64,000 bases of DNA from Alentia gelatinosa (Eukaryota; Annelida; Polychaeta; Phyllodocida; Polynoidae), in the NCBI GenBank assembly GCA_950022655.1, contig OX465584.1:7593124-7657123 (forward strand), given 5' to 3'. The position numbers were made by a program, and so were the translations under genes. Within the stretch, counting starts at the first letter, position 1. Every line of letters begins with the position of its first letter. Shown here in pieces: positions 1 through 11,706 of the stretch. The notes below the pieces were generated by a model. That model saw only the letters and a program-made list of their open reading frames with translations. It did no database searches and was not told the DNA's origin.

Positions 1-115
1 CTTAAACGTCGGCGAAGTAACGGTAAACAATACCTTAATCGTCGGCGAAGTTACGGTAAACAATACCTTAAACGTCGGCGAAGTTAGGGTAAACAATACC
101 TTAAACGTCGGCGAA
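1..115. repeat. 33-bp minisatellite, cut by the window edge
   Basis: Four units begin at 1, 34, 67 and 100, each with the core ACGTCGGCGAAGT followed by CGGTAAACAATAC. The last unit breaks off at the GAATTC near 113. The array probably extends left of the window. Confidence 0.9.
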
Positions 116-158
116 TTCTTGTGGCACATAAACCTGGTTGAACATTCAGGGCTTTATG

Positions 159-442
159 TGCACCCCTCTCATAAGATCTCACACTCTCTAAGTGGTATTC
201 TGTACAAGGTTCTCACTGCGCTCTATGTGAGAAGAATTCTTAATAAACTAGGCCTAGAGAGTTGAGAATCCACTGGCCTGCCTCCCGTGCTAAATAAGTA
301 CATCAATGCAACCCAAAGATTCCTATAATCTCAAAGATGCCACCTAGCGGGAATACTGTGTACTTGGAGTCCTAGGGGCTTTATTTGGACTGGAATACAG
401 AATACCACTTAGAGAGTGTGAGATCTTTTGAGAGGGGTGCAC
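159..442. mobile_element. Family N inverted-repeat element, copy 1
   Basis: The left end reads GTGCACCCCTCTCATAAGAT and continues as CTCACACTCTCTAAGT; the right end is its reverse complement. The inner arms also pair, and the centre holds CCACCTAGCGGGA near 340. No coding capacity is visible. Other copies are at 25154, 46206 and 62357. Confidence 0.85.
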
Positions 443-454
443 CATTATAGAGTA

Positions 455-1125
455 TTAGCGATGCAGCACCTTTAAAATCAAACCATGAACGATACAGCCA
501 CTTTAATAGCAATCCATGAGTGACACATCCCCATTATCATCTTAGACTGGTATTTATAAACGTCCATAGGATTAACATTATGAACTCGTTCTCAACGGGC
601 ATGCGAGTACAGTAACCCATACTCAACGGGTGATATACAGATAAATATTTCCAGGCTAAGATAAAATCAGAAACATATTCGGGCATGGTCTGAGTCCCCA
701 TTCGCCATCTCGTTTCGACTGCTTGAGAATAGTCACTTGGCTATCACCTCGTTCATATTATTGCATGCTCCAAACTCGAGTTTCTTTCTTAATATGAACA
801 TTAGCGATACAGTCCCTTAATATCAACTCGTGAATGATACAGCCCCTTAATATCAACCCATGAATGATACAGCCCCTTTGATATCAAACCATGGGAAATA
901 AAGCCCCTTTACTATCAAACCATGAGGGATACAGCGCCTTTACTATCAAACCACGAAGGATACAGTCCCTTTAAAATCAAACCATGAATAATAAAGCCCC
1001 TTTAATATCAGACCATGAATGAAACAGCCCCTTTAAAATCAAGCCATGACCGATACAGCCCCCTCAATATCAAACCATGAGTGGTACAGCCCTTTCAATA
1101 TCAAACCACGAGTAATAGAGTTCCT
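455..1125. repeat. Degenerate ~30-bp minisatellite
   Basis: Units of the type GATACAGCCCCTTTAATATC plus AAACCATGAA repeat with many substitutions. A family E element interrupts the array at about 544-792, so the array is older than that insertion. Confidence 0.8.
544..792. mobile_element. Family E element, copy 1
   Basis: The segment matches 45571-45850 nearly throughout: a block around AACGTCCATAGG, the terminus ending CCAGGCTAAGATAAAA near 668, then a hairpin whose tip reads CTTGGCTATCACCTCGTTCAT. The ends resemble those of families A and B, which suggests one superfamily. Confidence 0.65.
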
Positions 1126-1402
1126 TTAACAATAACCCTGCCTCTCTGTTTACATGCGCAATAAGCGATGGCAGGTTTTCCAATATTGCAGACCTCATGT
1201 CACTTCACGTCGTTTAACTGCGGCACACATCGCCAATATGAGACTTTCTCTGCAGGCCCTGTTCTTTGCCTTGTCCGGGGGTGGCAGCAGCAGTCAGTCC
1301 TCGCCCTACACGACCTTGTTTTTCACTACGTCTCCACGGGGTCTCAGAGGGATTACTCAATGACCTCCGACCCCAGTACTAATTAACGAGCGGAAAGCAT
1401 CT

Positions 1403-2075
1403 GTGCTCACTGAGACTCTGGGGGGAGATGGAGATATGCTCACTGAGACTATGGGGGGGGGGGAGAAGGAGATATGGTTACTGGAACTACGGGGAGAGAT
1501 GGAGATATGCTCACTGAGACTATGTGAGGAGATGGATATATGCTCACTGAGACTATGGGGGGAGATGGAGATGTGCTCACTGAGACTATGGGGGGAGATT
1601 GAGATATGTTCACAGAGACTATGTGAGGAGATGGATATATGCTCACTGAGACTATGGGGGGAGATGGAGATATGCTCGCTGAGACTATGGGGGGAGATGG
1701 AGAAATGCTCACTGAAACTACGAGGAGAGATTGAGATGAGCTCGCATAGACTATGGGGGAAGATTGAGATGTGCTCACTGAGACTATGAGAGGAGATCGA
1801 GATGTGCTCACTGAAACTTTGGGAAGGAGAATGAGATATGCTCACTGAGACTATGGGGGGAGATTAAGATGTGCTCGCTGAGACTATGGGGGTAGATGGA
1901 GATATATGTTCACTGAGACTATGGGAGGAGATTGAGATGTGCTCACTGAGACTATGGGGGGAGATTGAGATGAGCTCACTGAGACTAAGGGGGGAGATTG
2001 AAATGTGCTCTTTGAGACTATGGGGGGAGATTTAGATGTGCTCACAAAGACTGCGGGGGGAGATTGATAGTGGAT
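1403..2075. repeat. 33-bp G-rich minisatellite
   Basis: About 20 units carry CTCACTGAGACTATGGGGGG followed by AGATGGAGATATG. The period is 33 bp (11 codons), so open frames run on both strands; these are treated as artefacts. Shorter 30-bp variants occur. Confidence 0.9.
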
Positions 2076-2825
2076 TACTCTTTTCCTTTGAGCTGTTACT
2101 CTGAATGATTGAAGATAAGTAGAAACGTCTGAAAGTGCCGGACACATTGGTGGAGTTCTGTGAATGCTTGAAGGGATGAGTGAAGCGCTCACTGTACAGA
2201 TGTATGAACTACTTCCATGTCGTACGAGCTCCAGTTGACCATTTTCTTGTTTAAATGATCTTTATTTCCGAGTTGAACTGGTTGATTAAAAAAGGAACAT
2301 TTTAACTCGTAATTCATCTAATAGGAGAGGACATTGTATGTGCTTGAAAATAAGATATAAACATGCTTATATTGGTGATCTTCTGAACGATATATGGGGG
2401 GAAAATTAAATACAGAAAAGGGAGACTCCTAAGGATATGTAAGTAATGTGTCTAGAGAACCTGAATTCGCGGACATAACGGACAATATAAAATGATACTA
2501 GCTAAAAAAGGCAAAGAAAAAAGAACTAAATAAAAAATAAAAATAATAACAACGGCTAGCCTTTTCAAATTATAAACATTTACTGTATCATATTTCGAAT
2601 CAGACATAAGAGATTTTTATGAACTCTGAATATGATCAATAAACTGCTTCTTATTAAAAAAAGTGCCAATGTGAACACTATGTACAGTACTGGATGAAAT
2701 GTAGCTTGGTGTGTCGCTATCTACAAAGTGATAATAAAGACATTCAATGAATGAAAAACAATTTACTGAAAAACAATAAACCGAAAATAAACCAGGCATG
2801 ACATTTACTCAACGCGTCATGTACA
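2076..2825. other. No gene seen; AT-rich unique DNA
   Basis: Low-GC sequence with A-runs near 2500-2550. No splice-bordered open frame or known repeat family was recognised. Confidence 0.6.
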
Positions 2826-3685
2826 GCTTCTTACTGAGATAAACAACCAATTCATATGATACTCACAGACTAATACGAATAGCAGCAGAGTCTTACTGAG
2901 ACAAATCACCAACTCATAACCTACTTACAGATTAAAATGAGTAGCAACAGGGTCTTACTGAGACAAATCACTAACTCATAACCTACTTACAGATTAATGT
3001 GAGTAGCAGTAGGGTCTTACTGAGACAAATCACTAACTCATAACCTACTTACAGATTAATATGAGTAGCAACAGGGTCTTACAGAAACAAATCACCAACT
3101 CATAACCTACTTACAGATTAATATGAGTAGCAACAGGGTCGTACTGAAACAAATCACCAACTCATAACCTACACACAGATTACTGAGACAAATCACCGAT
3201 ACATAACCTACTTACAGATTAATATGAGTAGCAGTAGGGTCTTACTGAGACAAATCACTAACTCATAACCTACTTACAGATTAATATGAGTAGCAACAGG
3301 GTCTTACAGAAACAAATCACCAACTCATAACCTACACACAGATTACTGAGACAAATCACCGACACATAACCTACTTACAGATTAATATGAGTAGCAGCAG
3401 GGTCTTACAGAGACAAATCACCAACTCATAACCTACTTACAGATTAATATGAGTAGCAACAGGGTCTTACAGAGACAAATCACCAACTTATAACCTACTT
3501 ACAGATTAATATGAGTAGCAACAGGGTCTTACAGAGACAAATCACCAACTTATAACCTACTTACAGATTAATATGAGTAGCAACAGGGTCTTACAGAGAC
3601 AAATCACCAACTCATAACCTACTTACAGATCAATAATGCTAGCAGCAGGGTCTTACTGAGACAAATCCCCAACTCATATATTACT
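2826..3685. repeat. 62-bp minisatellite
   Basis: About 13 units share TTACTGAGACAAATCACC, AACTCATAACCTACTTACAG and ATTAATATGAGTAGCAACAG. Two shortened units (near 3170 and 3340) lack the GAGTAGCA portion. Scattered partial units reappear at 4005-4090. Confidence 0.9.
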
Positions 3686-4109
3686 ATATGTCTTATTTTA
3701 CTGACCAGGAGGACAAATTCCATTCATCTCTGAGTGACGAAATAATATTCATACGTGTCTCTGTACCACGTGACCACTGTCATTCTGTCATTCTACTATA
3801 AAGTGAGTTGTGGAATGGCATTGGTATTATCATTTGTAGTGGTTTCTAGGTATATAATAATAGAGAAACACATTTAGCGTGACTGAATGGAGATATTTTG
3901 GTCAGAAATACTCACCGAGTTCGAAGAATGAGGAGACTATTTCTGTCCAAATATCGAGTAACAGATGGAATTCAGTCATACTAACTATGTCTCTATATAG
4001 TACTCATAGATTACTGAGACAAATCATCAATTCATAACCTACTTACAGATTTCTGAGACAAATCGCCAACTCATGTACTACTCAGAGATAACTGAGGCAT
4101 ATCGTGTAC
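3686..4109. other. Imperfect hairpin and stray 62-bp units; no gene
   Basis: At about 3878-3990 the arm GACTGAATGGAGATATTT faces a diverged reverse complement ending ATTCAGTCATAC, which gives a possible stem of about 45 bp. Partial units of the preceding minisatellite follow. Confidence 0.5.
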
Positions 4110-4406
4110 TATAGAGGAAACCCATGAAAGTTTAGGGTCTGAGCTTGTATCCCATCGAGTTTGAATCACGTAGTAATTCACAAGAAGAAGCCGCGTGAAT
4201 TGCTATGTGAGTCAAATGAGATGGGATTGAGCTCTGACCCTAAACTTTCATGGGTTTCTGAATTTATCTCACCCTTAATATTGACTAATGGGCTAACATT
4301 TGTGACATTATCCCCCATTGGATATTTTTCCTAAATATCTAATGGGTGTTAGATACGAGTTTCCAATGTTAAGTCTATGGAGAAAAAATATCTGGGGTGA
4401 GATAAT
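4110..4406 (+). mobile_element. Family A element, copy 1 (full length)
   Basis: It starts ATAGAGGAAACCCATGAAAG, has a long internal palindrome (about 4125-4260) with tip GAAGAAGCCGCGTGAATT, then a second palindrome around CCCATTGGATATTT, and ends TCTGGGGTGAGATAA. It is almost identical, and equal in length (297 bp), to 58286-58582. Confidence 0.8.
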
Positions 4407-4417
4407 CATGTACTACT

Positions 4418-4690
4418 CATAGTGGTTAACAGAACCGCCTGTCCACAAAACTATTGTTTGTTGCATCTATTATCACTCTTTTCAAGTAAATCAAACCCAG
4501 TAATTGCTATATTATAAGGTTACAAGTTTATGGACTTTTCCTTTGCTCTATAGCACTATTTTCTCATAAACCATGGTTTTGAGGCCGTATACCACAGATT
4601 TGAATCCATACACCACAGTTATGGTATCTGACAGGTTTTATATAACGGTTCGTGGTTTACACATATTCTCAATGGGGTCTTCATGGTGTG
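4418..4690. mobile_element. Family D element, partial copy
   Basis: It matches the 22.2-22.4 kb copy through GAACCGCCTGTCCACAAAA, the ATAGAG/GACTAT block, and the CCATGGTTTTGAGGCCGTAT stretch. The other palindrome arm seen in full copies is missing. Confidence 0.65.
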
Positions 4691-5237
4691 CAGAATACGA
4701 CTAAACACAATTAGAGATACTCAGCCTACGTCAAATAGTTAGTTCATAGTGTAATGTTAAATCTATGAATAAGTGAAGGTGCTCTCTCTCCTATCTACAA
4801 GGTCCGAGGAAATATAATTGGAAAATCATAATCAATACAATATGTATTTTAGGTAAATCTTTCTCCAATTGAAAGTAGGAGTGTAGGGCCTGCAAGGTCC
4901 ATCACTGTGTGCCTTCGGGTCCCGGTGGGGTCCCTGTTTCATTTAGAATTTTATTTTATTTTTTTTTCCATTTTTTTTTTTTCAATTCAATATGTAATTA
5001 GATATATTATGATGCAAATTGTTGTGGCCATGCCGTTTAAGGTACGGAGATCCCAAACGGCCTGCCTATGAAAACCAACCTATTGCTGATAGCGAATCTG
5101 TATGTATTGTCAACAAACTTTATGTTTTAATTTCTGAAGATCTAGACAATATCTACTGTAACTCCGACTCTGTTGACAGTAAACGATTTGAAAAAGAAGC
5201 TGGATAGTAATATGGTTGACTTTGTGTGTCGTTGCAG
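4691..5237. other. Intron preceding the first visible VGLUT exon
   Basis: Unique AT-rich DNA with a T-rich stretch at 4952-4985. No other exon was recognised. The last bases (GTGTGTCGTTGCAG) form the acceptor for the exon at 5238. Confidence 0.55.
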
Positions 5238-5348
5238 GATTTGGTCTTGAGGCGGTATTTTTGCTTGGTGTTGGATACACACGTGACACGGCCACGGCCA
5301 TCACGTGTCTCACGCTCGCCGTCGGCATCTCCGGATTCGCCATTTCAG
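5238..5348 (+). CDS. VGLUT: Vesicular glutamate transporter (SLC17), internal exon
   Basis: This exon adds one membrane-spanning stretch of a proton-coupled vesicular glutamate transporter, the protein that loads glutamate into synaptic vesicles. The frame reads [14 protein letters not shown], a short TRDTA loop, then [17 protein letters not shown]: two hydrophobic runs, as in the C-terminal half of SLC17 proteins. The borders are TTGCAG/GA and TTTCAG/GTGAG. The exon enters with the last two bases of a Gly codon and leaves after the first base of the next Gly codon. That phase joins exactly to 15189, giving [17 protein letters not shown], which is continuous in known VGLUTs. It is GC-rich against AT-rich flanks. 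The exon before it lies outside the window. The SLC17 call is firm; which vertebrate paralogue it is closest to cannot be judged. Confidence 0.93.
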
Positions 5349-5610
5349 GTGAGTTCTGTTTTAAACCTCTTAAATATCTCATCATTTCAGTCACCTACAG
5401 CACCATGGTGTTGTCCCATTACCTTAATTCCATATAAGGAATACAGTAGACCGAGTAGCCAATGACTGCATTCGCAGCAAAGACTGACCTTCACCCTGAC
5501 CTCCTTACATAATATTTTCTCGTGCCTTGGGACGGCTCTGCAGTCGAGAGTTGACCTCGAATCTTAGGGGCCACAACCACACTCACAGTGGCCGCCAGAA
5601 CACACTCACA

Positions 5611-5998
5611 TTAAGTCGAATGCACATCTACCGATTTCGGAACATTGATATACCTTTGTTGGCAACAAAGGAACAGTACTTTGTCTCAGGCGAGGCATCC
5701 TAATGAAGTCGGCCCGAGCCGGTAGATGTGGAGCAGCTACACAAGTGTCAGCCAAAGATTAACGACCCCCCCTCCTCTTGAGATTTGCTTTTGTTGCTGA
5801 CAAGTTGTCGGTCAATGTTCCTAAATCACTTGCCAAAAATTCATCAACAAGTTGATAAATCCAGTCGGTGACAAAGGAACCCCCGTTTGGGTTGCTGACA
5901 CGGTTACGTAATTTCCCTGCAACAAGTTCACCGACAACTATACGATTTTGGAACTAATCGTTCAACCCCAAATCGGTAGATGAGCATTGGACTTTAAG
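5611..5998. mobile_element. Inverted-repeat element in VGLUT intron 1
   Basis: The left arm TTAAGTCGAATGCACATCTA continues CCGATTT; the right arm AAATCGGTAGATGAGC continues ATTGGACTTTAA and is its near reverse complement. The interior also has matching TTGTTGGC/CAACAAG blocks. No other copy was seen. Confidence 0.65.
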
Positions 5999-6310
5999 CC
6001 TGGAAGTCTGGCCTATGTTCACGCACATAATAGGCCAGGTAACGCCCGGCATTTTTTCGTGGGTAACGCCTTCATTTTTATGCTAGTTTACCCGCTAGAA
6101 GGCATTGCTAAATCTGTTATATTCTAACAAGTTATCTTACATCTTTTGAAAAGTAAAAACAAGTATTAGTAGGTTATTTGGGGAACCTCGTGAGCGAGCG
6201 AGGCACTCTCCTAGCAGAGATCCTGCCCTCTACTTGCTGGGAGAGTGGGAGAGAGGTTGTGCTGGTTATCCTTGCCACTGTAAATAAGCAGAGAACCAGA
6301 GAAAGTTCAT
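5999..6310. mobile_element. Family V repeat, copy 1
   Basis: The blocks GGCCTATGTTCACGCACATA, TAGGCCAGGTAACGCCC and CTCTCCTAGCAGAGATC recur in inverted order near 20090-20460, in part near 34130-34330, and near 49050-49110. Confidence 0.6.
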
Positions 6311-6317
6311 TTGTTCA

Positions 6318-6803
6318 TCTCGCATTCACTCTGCCATAACCATGGCGTAGTATTGTCACTTTACACAGGTTATCTTTGCGTATAATTTGTAAATGTTATT
6401 CCTATGGCTAAAGTAGTACCAGGGCTGAGATAATTATATAGAACTAGATTGAGATACCTATAAATACAAAATACGCTACGAATTTGGATGGGCCACAATA
6501 TAGAACCAGGCGAAGCCAAGTGACGATTATGGTGCATCCAATCGAGTAGAGTATTGTGTTTTTTACGATTCAAGTGCGGTTCTGGATTTATCTCGCCCCT
6601 TTCACTGGCATTGAATAACATCACAATATCAGAACGATTCAAATTACTTCGCAAACTTAGTTGATCAATAGTGCATGACGTCATCTCACATTCACTCCAC
6701 CACGACCATGGCGTAGTATTGTCACTTTACAGGGGTGATCATTGAGTATTTTTTTCTAACATTATTCCTATGGCCAAACTTGTACCAGGGGTGAGATAAA
6801 GGT
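6318..6803. mobile_element. Family A3 inverted-repeat element, copy 1
   Basis: Two copies of a terminal block (ACCATGGCGTAGTATTGTCA, then CTATGGCYAAA and GGGGTGAGATAA) lie at 6318-6435 and 6683-6803. Between them is a palindrome whose tip reads CCAGGCGAAGCCAAGTGACG (near 6507). A related copy is at 12563-12905. Confidence 0.65.
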
Positions 6804-7200
6804 CTACGTCATTAGTTGTTCACTCTGTAGAAAGCAATAAACGCCTTCAAGGACATCACTCGGAAATTGAATCGATGAGACTAGGACACTCTCCGCTTAC
6901 ACTCCCAACAAGTTTCTAATAAAAACCCCGCTGCAGTTCCAATGCGCCAATGCCGCTGACTTATTCATACGGAGTGAGGCTGTCGTGTGGGTCTGGGAGT
7001 GACCCTGCTGGTGCTGAGGGCATCTAGAAGGAGCAATATGGTCAGTAATCACTCTCAGTGCAGGGATTACCATGTAAATGCCTGCCTCAAACACGCCCAC
7101 TAAGGCGCGCCAGCTGCTCCCACCGGGACCGGCACCTCGACCGAGCACAACTCCAGCGTCTAGAGGTCATTCAGCACCAGTTGGCGACGGTTCTTAACAA
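6804..7200. other. No gene seen
   Basis: Unique sequence with moderate GC at 6940-7160. The short open frames have neither splice borders nor recognisable content. Confidence 0.5.
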
Positions 7201-7214
7201 AGGCTGGTACTTTT

Positions 7215-7395
7215 AACCTCTGAAGTTCGAGTGATGCCTTGAGGCATTTTCACGTAGGACCGAGTGAGGCCTTGAGGCATTTTCACGTAGGACCGAGTGA
7301 CGCCTTGAGGCATTCTCATGTAGGACCGAGTGACGCCTTGAGGCATTCTCATGTAGGACCGAGTAATTCCTGAAGGCATTCTCACACAGGACTGA
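7215..7395. repeat. 33-bp minisatellite built on GATGCCTTGAGGCAT
   Basis: Five to six units alternate a small palindrome (GCCTTGAGGC) with TCACGTAGGACCGAGTGA. The same GCCT-NN-AGGC palindrome occurs in the family H elements at 15.6, 38.5 and 57.7 kb. Confidence 0.85.
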
Positions 7396-7639
7396 GTTAT
7401 GCCTGGAGGTACAGAATATGCCTGAAGGCATTAATTTCCAAGATTGATAAAATCCTTGGTTGTGTTTTCAATAGAATAAGAAATATTTGATCAATGCTGG
7501 TTAAACTTTTATAGTGTGTAAAGGTATTGACATCATATTTAACTTTTTGTTATGGAAATATCAAAAGATGTAAACCATCATAAGTATCATATGATTAAAG
7601 AATTAGATTATCATGACAGGGCTGTGAGCTCTTATCAGC

Positions 7640-8440
7640 TCATGTCAGCTTGGTCCTGGCCGGCTTGGTCCGGTGAACTCAGTCAAGGTGGGCTTGGTCT
7701 GGGTCAGCTCGGTCTGGGTCAGCTCGGTCAAGGTCAGCTCAGTCAAGGTTAGCTCGGCCCCTCTCAACTCAGTCCTGCTCAGCTTGGTTCCGTTCAGCTT
7801 GGTCCTGCTCAGCTCGGTGCCACTCACCTTGGTATGGTCAGCTCGGTCAAGTTAAGCTTGGTCCAACTAAGCCCCATCCCAATCAGCTCGGTCCCGCTTA
7901 CCTTGGTCCTGATCAGCTCAGTCCTGCTCACCTAGGTCCCACTCACCTCGATCCCGCTCACCTCGGTCCCGCTTGGTCTGGGTCCTGCTCACCGTGGTCC
8001 CGCTCCACTCGGTCCCGCTCACCTCGGTCCCGCTCACCTCGGTCCCGCTCACCTCGGTCCCGCTCACCTCGGTCCCGCTCACCTCGGTCCCGCTCACCTC
8101 GGTCCCGCTCATCTCGGTTCCGCTCATCTCGGTTCCGCTCATCTCAGTCCCGCTCATCTCAGTCCCGCTCATCTCGGTCCCGCTCAATATGGTCCGATCA
8201 TCTCGGTCCCGCTCACCTCGGTCCCGCTAAGCTCGGTCCCGCTAAGCTCGGTCCCGCTCACCTCGGTCCCGCTCACCTCGGTCCCGTTCACCTCGGTCCG
8301 GGTCACCTCGGTCACGCTCACCTCGGTCCGGGTCACCTCGGTCACGCTCACCTCGGTCTCGTTCACCTCGGTCCCGTTCACCGCTCACCTCGGTCCCGCT
8401 CACCTCGGTCCCGCTCATCTCGGTCCCGCTCAGCCTGGAG
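7640..8440. repeat. 15-bp minisatellite (CTCGGTCCCGCTCAC)
   Basis: An 800-bp array starts with diverged units (AGCTCAGTCAAGGTC) and becomes regular from about 7960 as CACCTCGGTCCCGCT. The period of five codons opens long low-complexity frames on both strands, which are not counted as genes. Confidence 0.9.
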
Positions 8441-9258
8441 ACGTCGGTGAACGCGGGGTCCATTTCCGGGCGGCGTGCCAACGACCGTCCAGGGCCGTAT
8501 AAAACGAATAAAGTCTCCCGCGAGACTTGGCCGTGGTTTGCCGAAGACGCCCGACCACCCATACCACGTGACCGCGCGTTAACGCTAAGTGGGCGATATT
8601 AGAGCGGATTGTTAGTGTCCATGGCAACCTTCAGTTATTGCCATAGGCTGGCAGTAATTGCTCGCCATCCACACCCCAAGATGTGTCTCTGTTCAAATGT
8701 AAAATGCCCATTGATTGGTGAGAGATTGCGATAATATATGTGCATTTAGAGGACTTTACACGTCAATTTGAAAACCCTTGTAAATTAGTAGGGGGTGATT
8801 TCATTACCTCCGTAATCATTTTGGGCCTACAATCTTTTTTAGAATTGTTTTTTTCTGCTTTCTCATTCTATGCGGTTCCAACCTCGGGGAAGTGTGGGGA
8901 ATTTTAGTTATAAACCAAAATTCAAAATGGCCGCCAAAAAATGGAACAATGGAGGCTGGACCCAGATAGAATAAAAGAGCAGAAGAACCTGACCTAGAAA
9001 GAATTCTCAAGAATTGGTTGGCGCAGAATGATGAAATCAATAGCGAATGAGGGAGTAATGGCCTATACCATGTCACATTTCTTGGCATTTCTGATATAGA
9101 ATAAACTCTGTCATAAATTCTTTTCAATATCACCCGAAATCTAACCTACATACCTTCTGTAATATCAGAAAATAAAGTGTCAAATGAAAAAGTCCTATTT
9201 CATATATATCCCTGAACATGGGCGATAATGAATATCAAGATGATAAACATCAACATAT
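8441..9258. other. No gene seen
   Basis: The first 200 bp are GC-rich and CpG-rich; the rest is AT-rich unique DNA of VGLUT intron 1. No splice-bordered frame was recognised. Confidence 0.5.
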
Positions 9259-9400
9259 GCTTACCATATATGAAGAGGCACGAATCTAACCGTATCTGCT
9301 TGGAGTTGCTCCCCACATAGAGACGGACAGAACCAGACCTTTCCATGGAGACTGAAGTACCAGGAGAGTGAGGGTCTCGTGTCCAGAAAAACTAGAAGCT
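9259..9400. mobile_element. Family T repeat, copy 1
   Basis: It shares ACCATATATGAAGAGGCAC, TCCGCTTGGAG-type and CACATAGAGACRGA blocks with 52641-52770 and 60201-60345. In the other copies the opening reads like a TATA box, so this may be a solo LTR or promoter-bearing repeat; that reading is inference. Confidence 0.5.
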
Positions 9401-9670
9401 GCTCTTTTTTCCGCAGATTTATACCCTAATATAAAAATAAGGAAAGGCAAAAAATTATATGGAAAAATGGCTTCGGTTATGATATAACACAATCTGCAAG
9501 CAGTACGAAAGATCGGGTAGGAGAGTGATAGACATGTGCCTGTAGTGGGTCAAGGTGGCCGCTTATTTAACCCGACCAGAGCTAAAGTATTGTAGCTCTG
9601 GTGGCCAATGTATAGCCACTAGAGCAAATGCTCCGTTCATAGGCTCTAGTGACAAAGTCGCTAGTGCTTA

Positions 9671-9850
9671 TATAGTAAAACCCCGCTTAAGGGACACCTC
9701 GCTTAAGGGGTCACCCCGCTTAAGGGGACACTTTTTTTTAAAACAGAAATCTTTATTTAGTTTATTCTGACCCCGCTTAAGGGGGCACCTCGCTTAAGGG
9801 GGCACCTTGCTTGGAACGGAGGGTGTCTCCTTAAGCGGGGTATTACTGTA
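9671..9850. mobile_element. Family P (pogo/Tigger-like) element, copy 1
   Basis: It is bounded by TA dinucleotides, with left end AGTAAAACCCCGCTTAAG and right end CTTAAGCGGGGTATTACT. CAGTARAACC ends with TA target sites are typical of non-autonomous pogo/Tigger elements. Internal ACCCCGCTTAAGGGG units are repeated. Confidence 0.75.
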
Positions 9851-10235
9851 CAATAACTAGATGAATGAGCGTGCAATTATAAATGAATAACAATTAAAAG
9901 GCATACGTTGGATTTAGCCTATGGATAGTTTTCTGTAACCCACTTGCACTCAGTAAACTTGCCATTTCTGCAACTTGCCATTTCTGCATCTAGGATCCAA
10001 ACACATCAAGCACCAGTGGGTCCTGAGGTATTTTAGTCTTGAGTGATTGTTCATGGTCAGCTGGGCACGCCTCTAAGACACTGAGACACTGGCTCCCTGC
10101 TCTGTTCTCAATATCACAGCAAATAACATGCAGATAGTGAAGTGATAGTATATATGCAGTACCCTGGAAGTCTATAAGGATCCCTCCAAACTCTAGATGA
10201 TGTATATAGCACCAGCAAGCACACTCTAAAAATCA
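9851..10235 (-). mobile_element. Family I element, copy 1 (reverse)
   Basis: It carries TGAATGAGCGTGCAATTATA, AATGAATAACAATTAAAAGG, GCCATTTCTGCAACTTG and the closing CTAGATGATGTATATAGC. Other copies are near 14.2, 35.7, 36.1, 48.0 and 55.3 kb. Confidence 0.75.
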
Positions 10236-10245
10236 TCATAAAGAT

Positions 10246-10758
10246 ATGTATGAGTCCACTAACGTCTCTAGGCATGGCAGAGGCGTGGCGTTACAAACAG
10301 AAACCTCGCTCTTGATGCCAGCTGCGTTTTCTGTTTCAAAGGCCCCACAGCGGCCCCACACGATCTTTATAAGATCTCAAAGCCAGCCTGGCCTCAGGAC
10401 CCAACACAGACGCTCCCACCTCACCCTACCTGCCGCCCTCTGTAGGCAGACGGCAGAACTAGGCGGCGCCATTAGAAAAGGAAATGATCACAGGGCGACA
10501 GCGGAAGTGGCGGAAGCAGCGGAACGGACTGAGGGACGTCGCCGAAATAGTCCGGAATCGGTTCGCATTTCAAAGCGATTAGGCCTGGCAGGCATGGGTA
10601 GTACTCAGTGTGCGGGGTATTGTTCAGCCGAAATAGACCGTGATTTCCGCTGTGAGGGTATGGACGACGTAGGTAAGTTACTGTCGGCCATTAACTCCTA
10701 CAGGGTCCAGGGTAGACTTGGTCAGGTCTTTGATTATGAACATTCATTGAATGATTAA
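10246..10758 (+). CDS. Unassigned open frame (170 codons), doubtful
   Basis: A relatively GC-rich stretch inside VGLUT intron 1 stays open for 170 codons and has arginine-rich content (for example AAERTEGRRR). The last third overlaps a family U repeat, and a donor-like TAG/GTAAGTT occurs at 10672. No domain is recognised and there is no second evidence for coding. It could be chance or part of a repeat. Confidence 0.15.
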   Translation: MYESTNVSRHGRGVALQTETSLLMPAAFSVSKAPQRPHTIFIRSQSQPGLRTQHRRSHLTLPAALCRQTAELGGAIRKGNDHRATAEVAEAAERTEGRRRNSPESVRISKRLGLAGMGSTQCAGYCSAEIDRDFRCEGMDDVGKLLSAINSYRVQGRLGQVFDYEHSLND

Positions 10759-11170
10759 ACACAATAAGAATTAAAGTTCATTAAAGTATGTATCCTTCTC
10801 TGACTGGCCCATGAATCAAAGACTTGTCCATTATTAACCAGATCTCCTGTTTATGGCCCCAAGCCACTCCCTGTAACCTTATAGTTCCCCCTACCTCTCC
10901 CCTCCTCCAGTTCCCTGGCCACCTGTGTTGTCATAGCAATAAATTTCCCCTGCTCCTGACTGTGACTCGATTGAGATCAAAGTGAGAGGGTATCAATCTC
11001 CAAACAGATACCCTGACCAATAGCCGGGATATCTGTATGGAGAGTGTTGGGAATGCTGGAGATAAACAGCACCAGAAATCCAACACCATTACCGATTGTA
11101 CCAGTCCCTGTATCCCAACGAGGAGGGTAGCCATAGGGTGCAGGGACTGGAGCCAGTCTAGGTCCAGGGC
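10706..11170 (-). mobile_element. Family U segment, copy 1, with conserved open frame
   Basis: It is the reverse complement of 20855-21322 over about 460 bp. On the minus strand both copies keep the same frame (PRWDTGTGT, then NGVGF, SSIPNTLHTD and EIDTLSL) and the same stop. It is probably the 3' coding end of an unidentified mobile element, followed by its trailer. Confidence 0.6.
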
Positions 11171-11706
11171 CCCATTGCTCCATGTTTACAACAGAGTTGC
11201 AGATCGCAGAATAGCGATCCGAGGGCCTAAACGTTGCTCCTGACGTTTTGTGGATCACATTGTAGTCGCATAGGCGCATCACCATGTAAAATACTGCTAT
11301 TTGTGATACTTTTTAAGTGGATCTTCACAGCACTGCGGATCGTATCACTGTGGGTTAAATACAGCCTTATCTGATATTTCAAATAACGATCCATGGTGGC
11401 ACCACCAACCCCCGCCATTTGTTCTTTTACCTATAGGAAATAGCGATCCACACCACCAGGTGTCAGATCAGTCTTAACTGTGATGCCATTTGTGTTTGAT
11501 TAAAGAACTACTGAATCTTCCCCTGTGCCTCTGAATTGTTGTATCGCTATCGCATCGTAAAAAATTGCCATACCGTTGAATATAGGGACACGATCCGATA
11601 GTACGGGAGCAACGCTTTTTCAGTCAGATCGTTAAAGTAATCGTAAAAATGGAATTGCGATCAGATTGTAGCTAGCGATACCACAAAAAGTGGAGCAATG
11701 GGGCCC
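11166..11706. mobile_element. Family L inverted-repeat element, copy 1
   Basis: The left end AGGGCCCCATTGCTCCATG and right end TGGAGCAATGGGGCCCT are complementary. Inner blocks GATCGCAGAATAGCGATC and GGAGCAACGCTTTT recur at 29913-30182 and 39618-39971. Confidence 0.75.

Noticed and set aside
5019..5207. Open frame just upstream of the first VGLUT exon
   Set aside because: Not SLC17-like and separated from the exon by a clear acceptor; it reads as intron DNA.
7918..8230. Frames with MSGTE or SVPLT repeats
   Set aside because: Translation of the 15-bp GGTCCCGCTCACCTC minisatellite in two phases on two strands.
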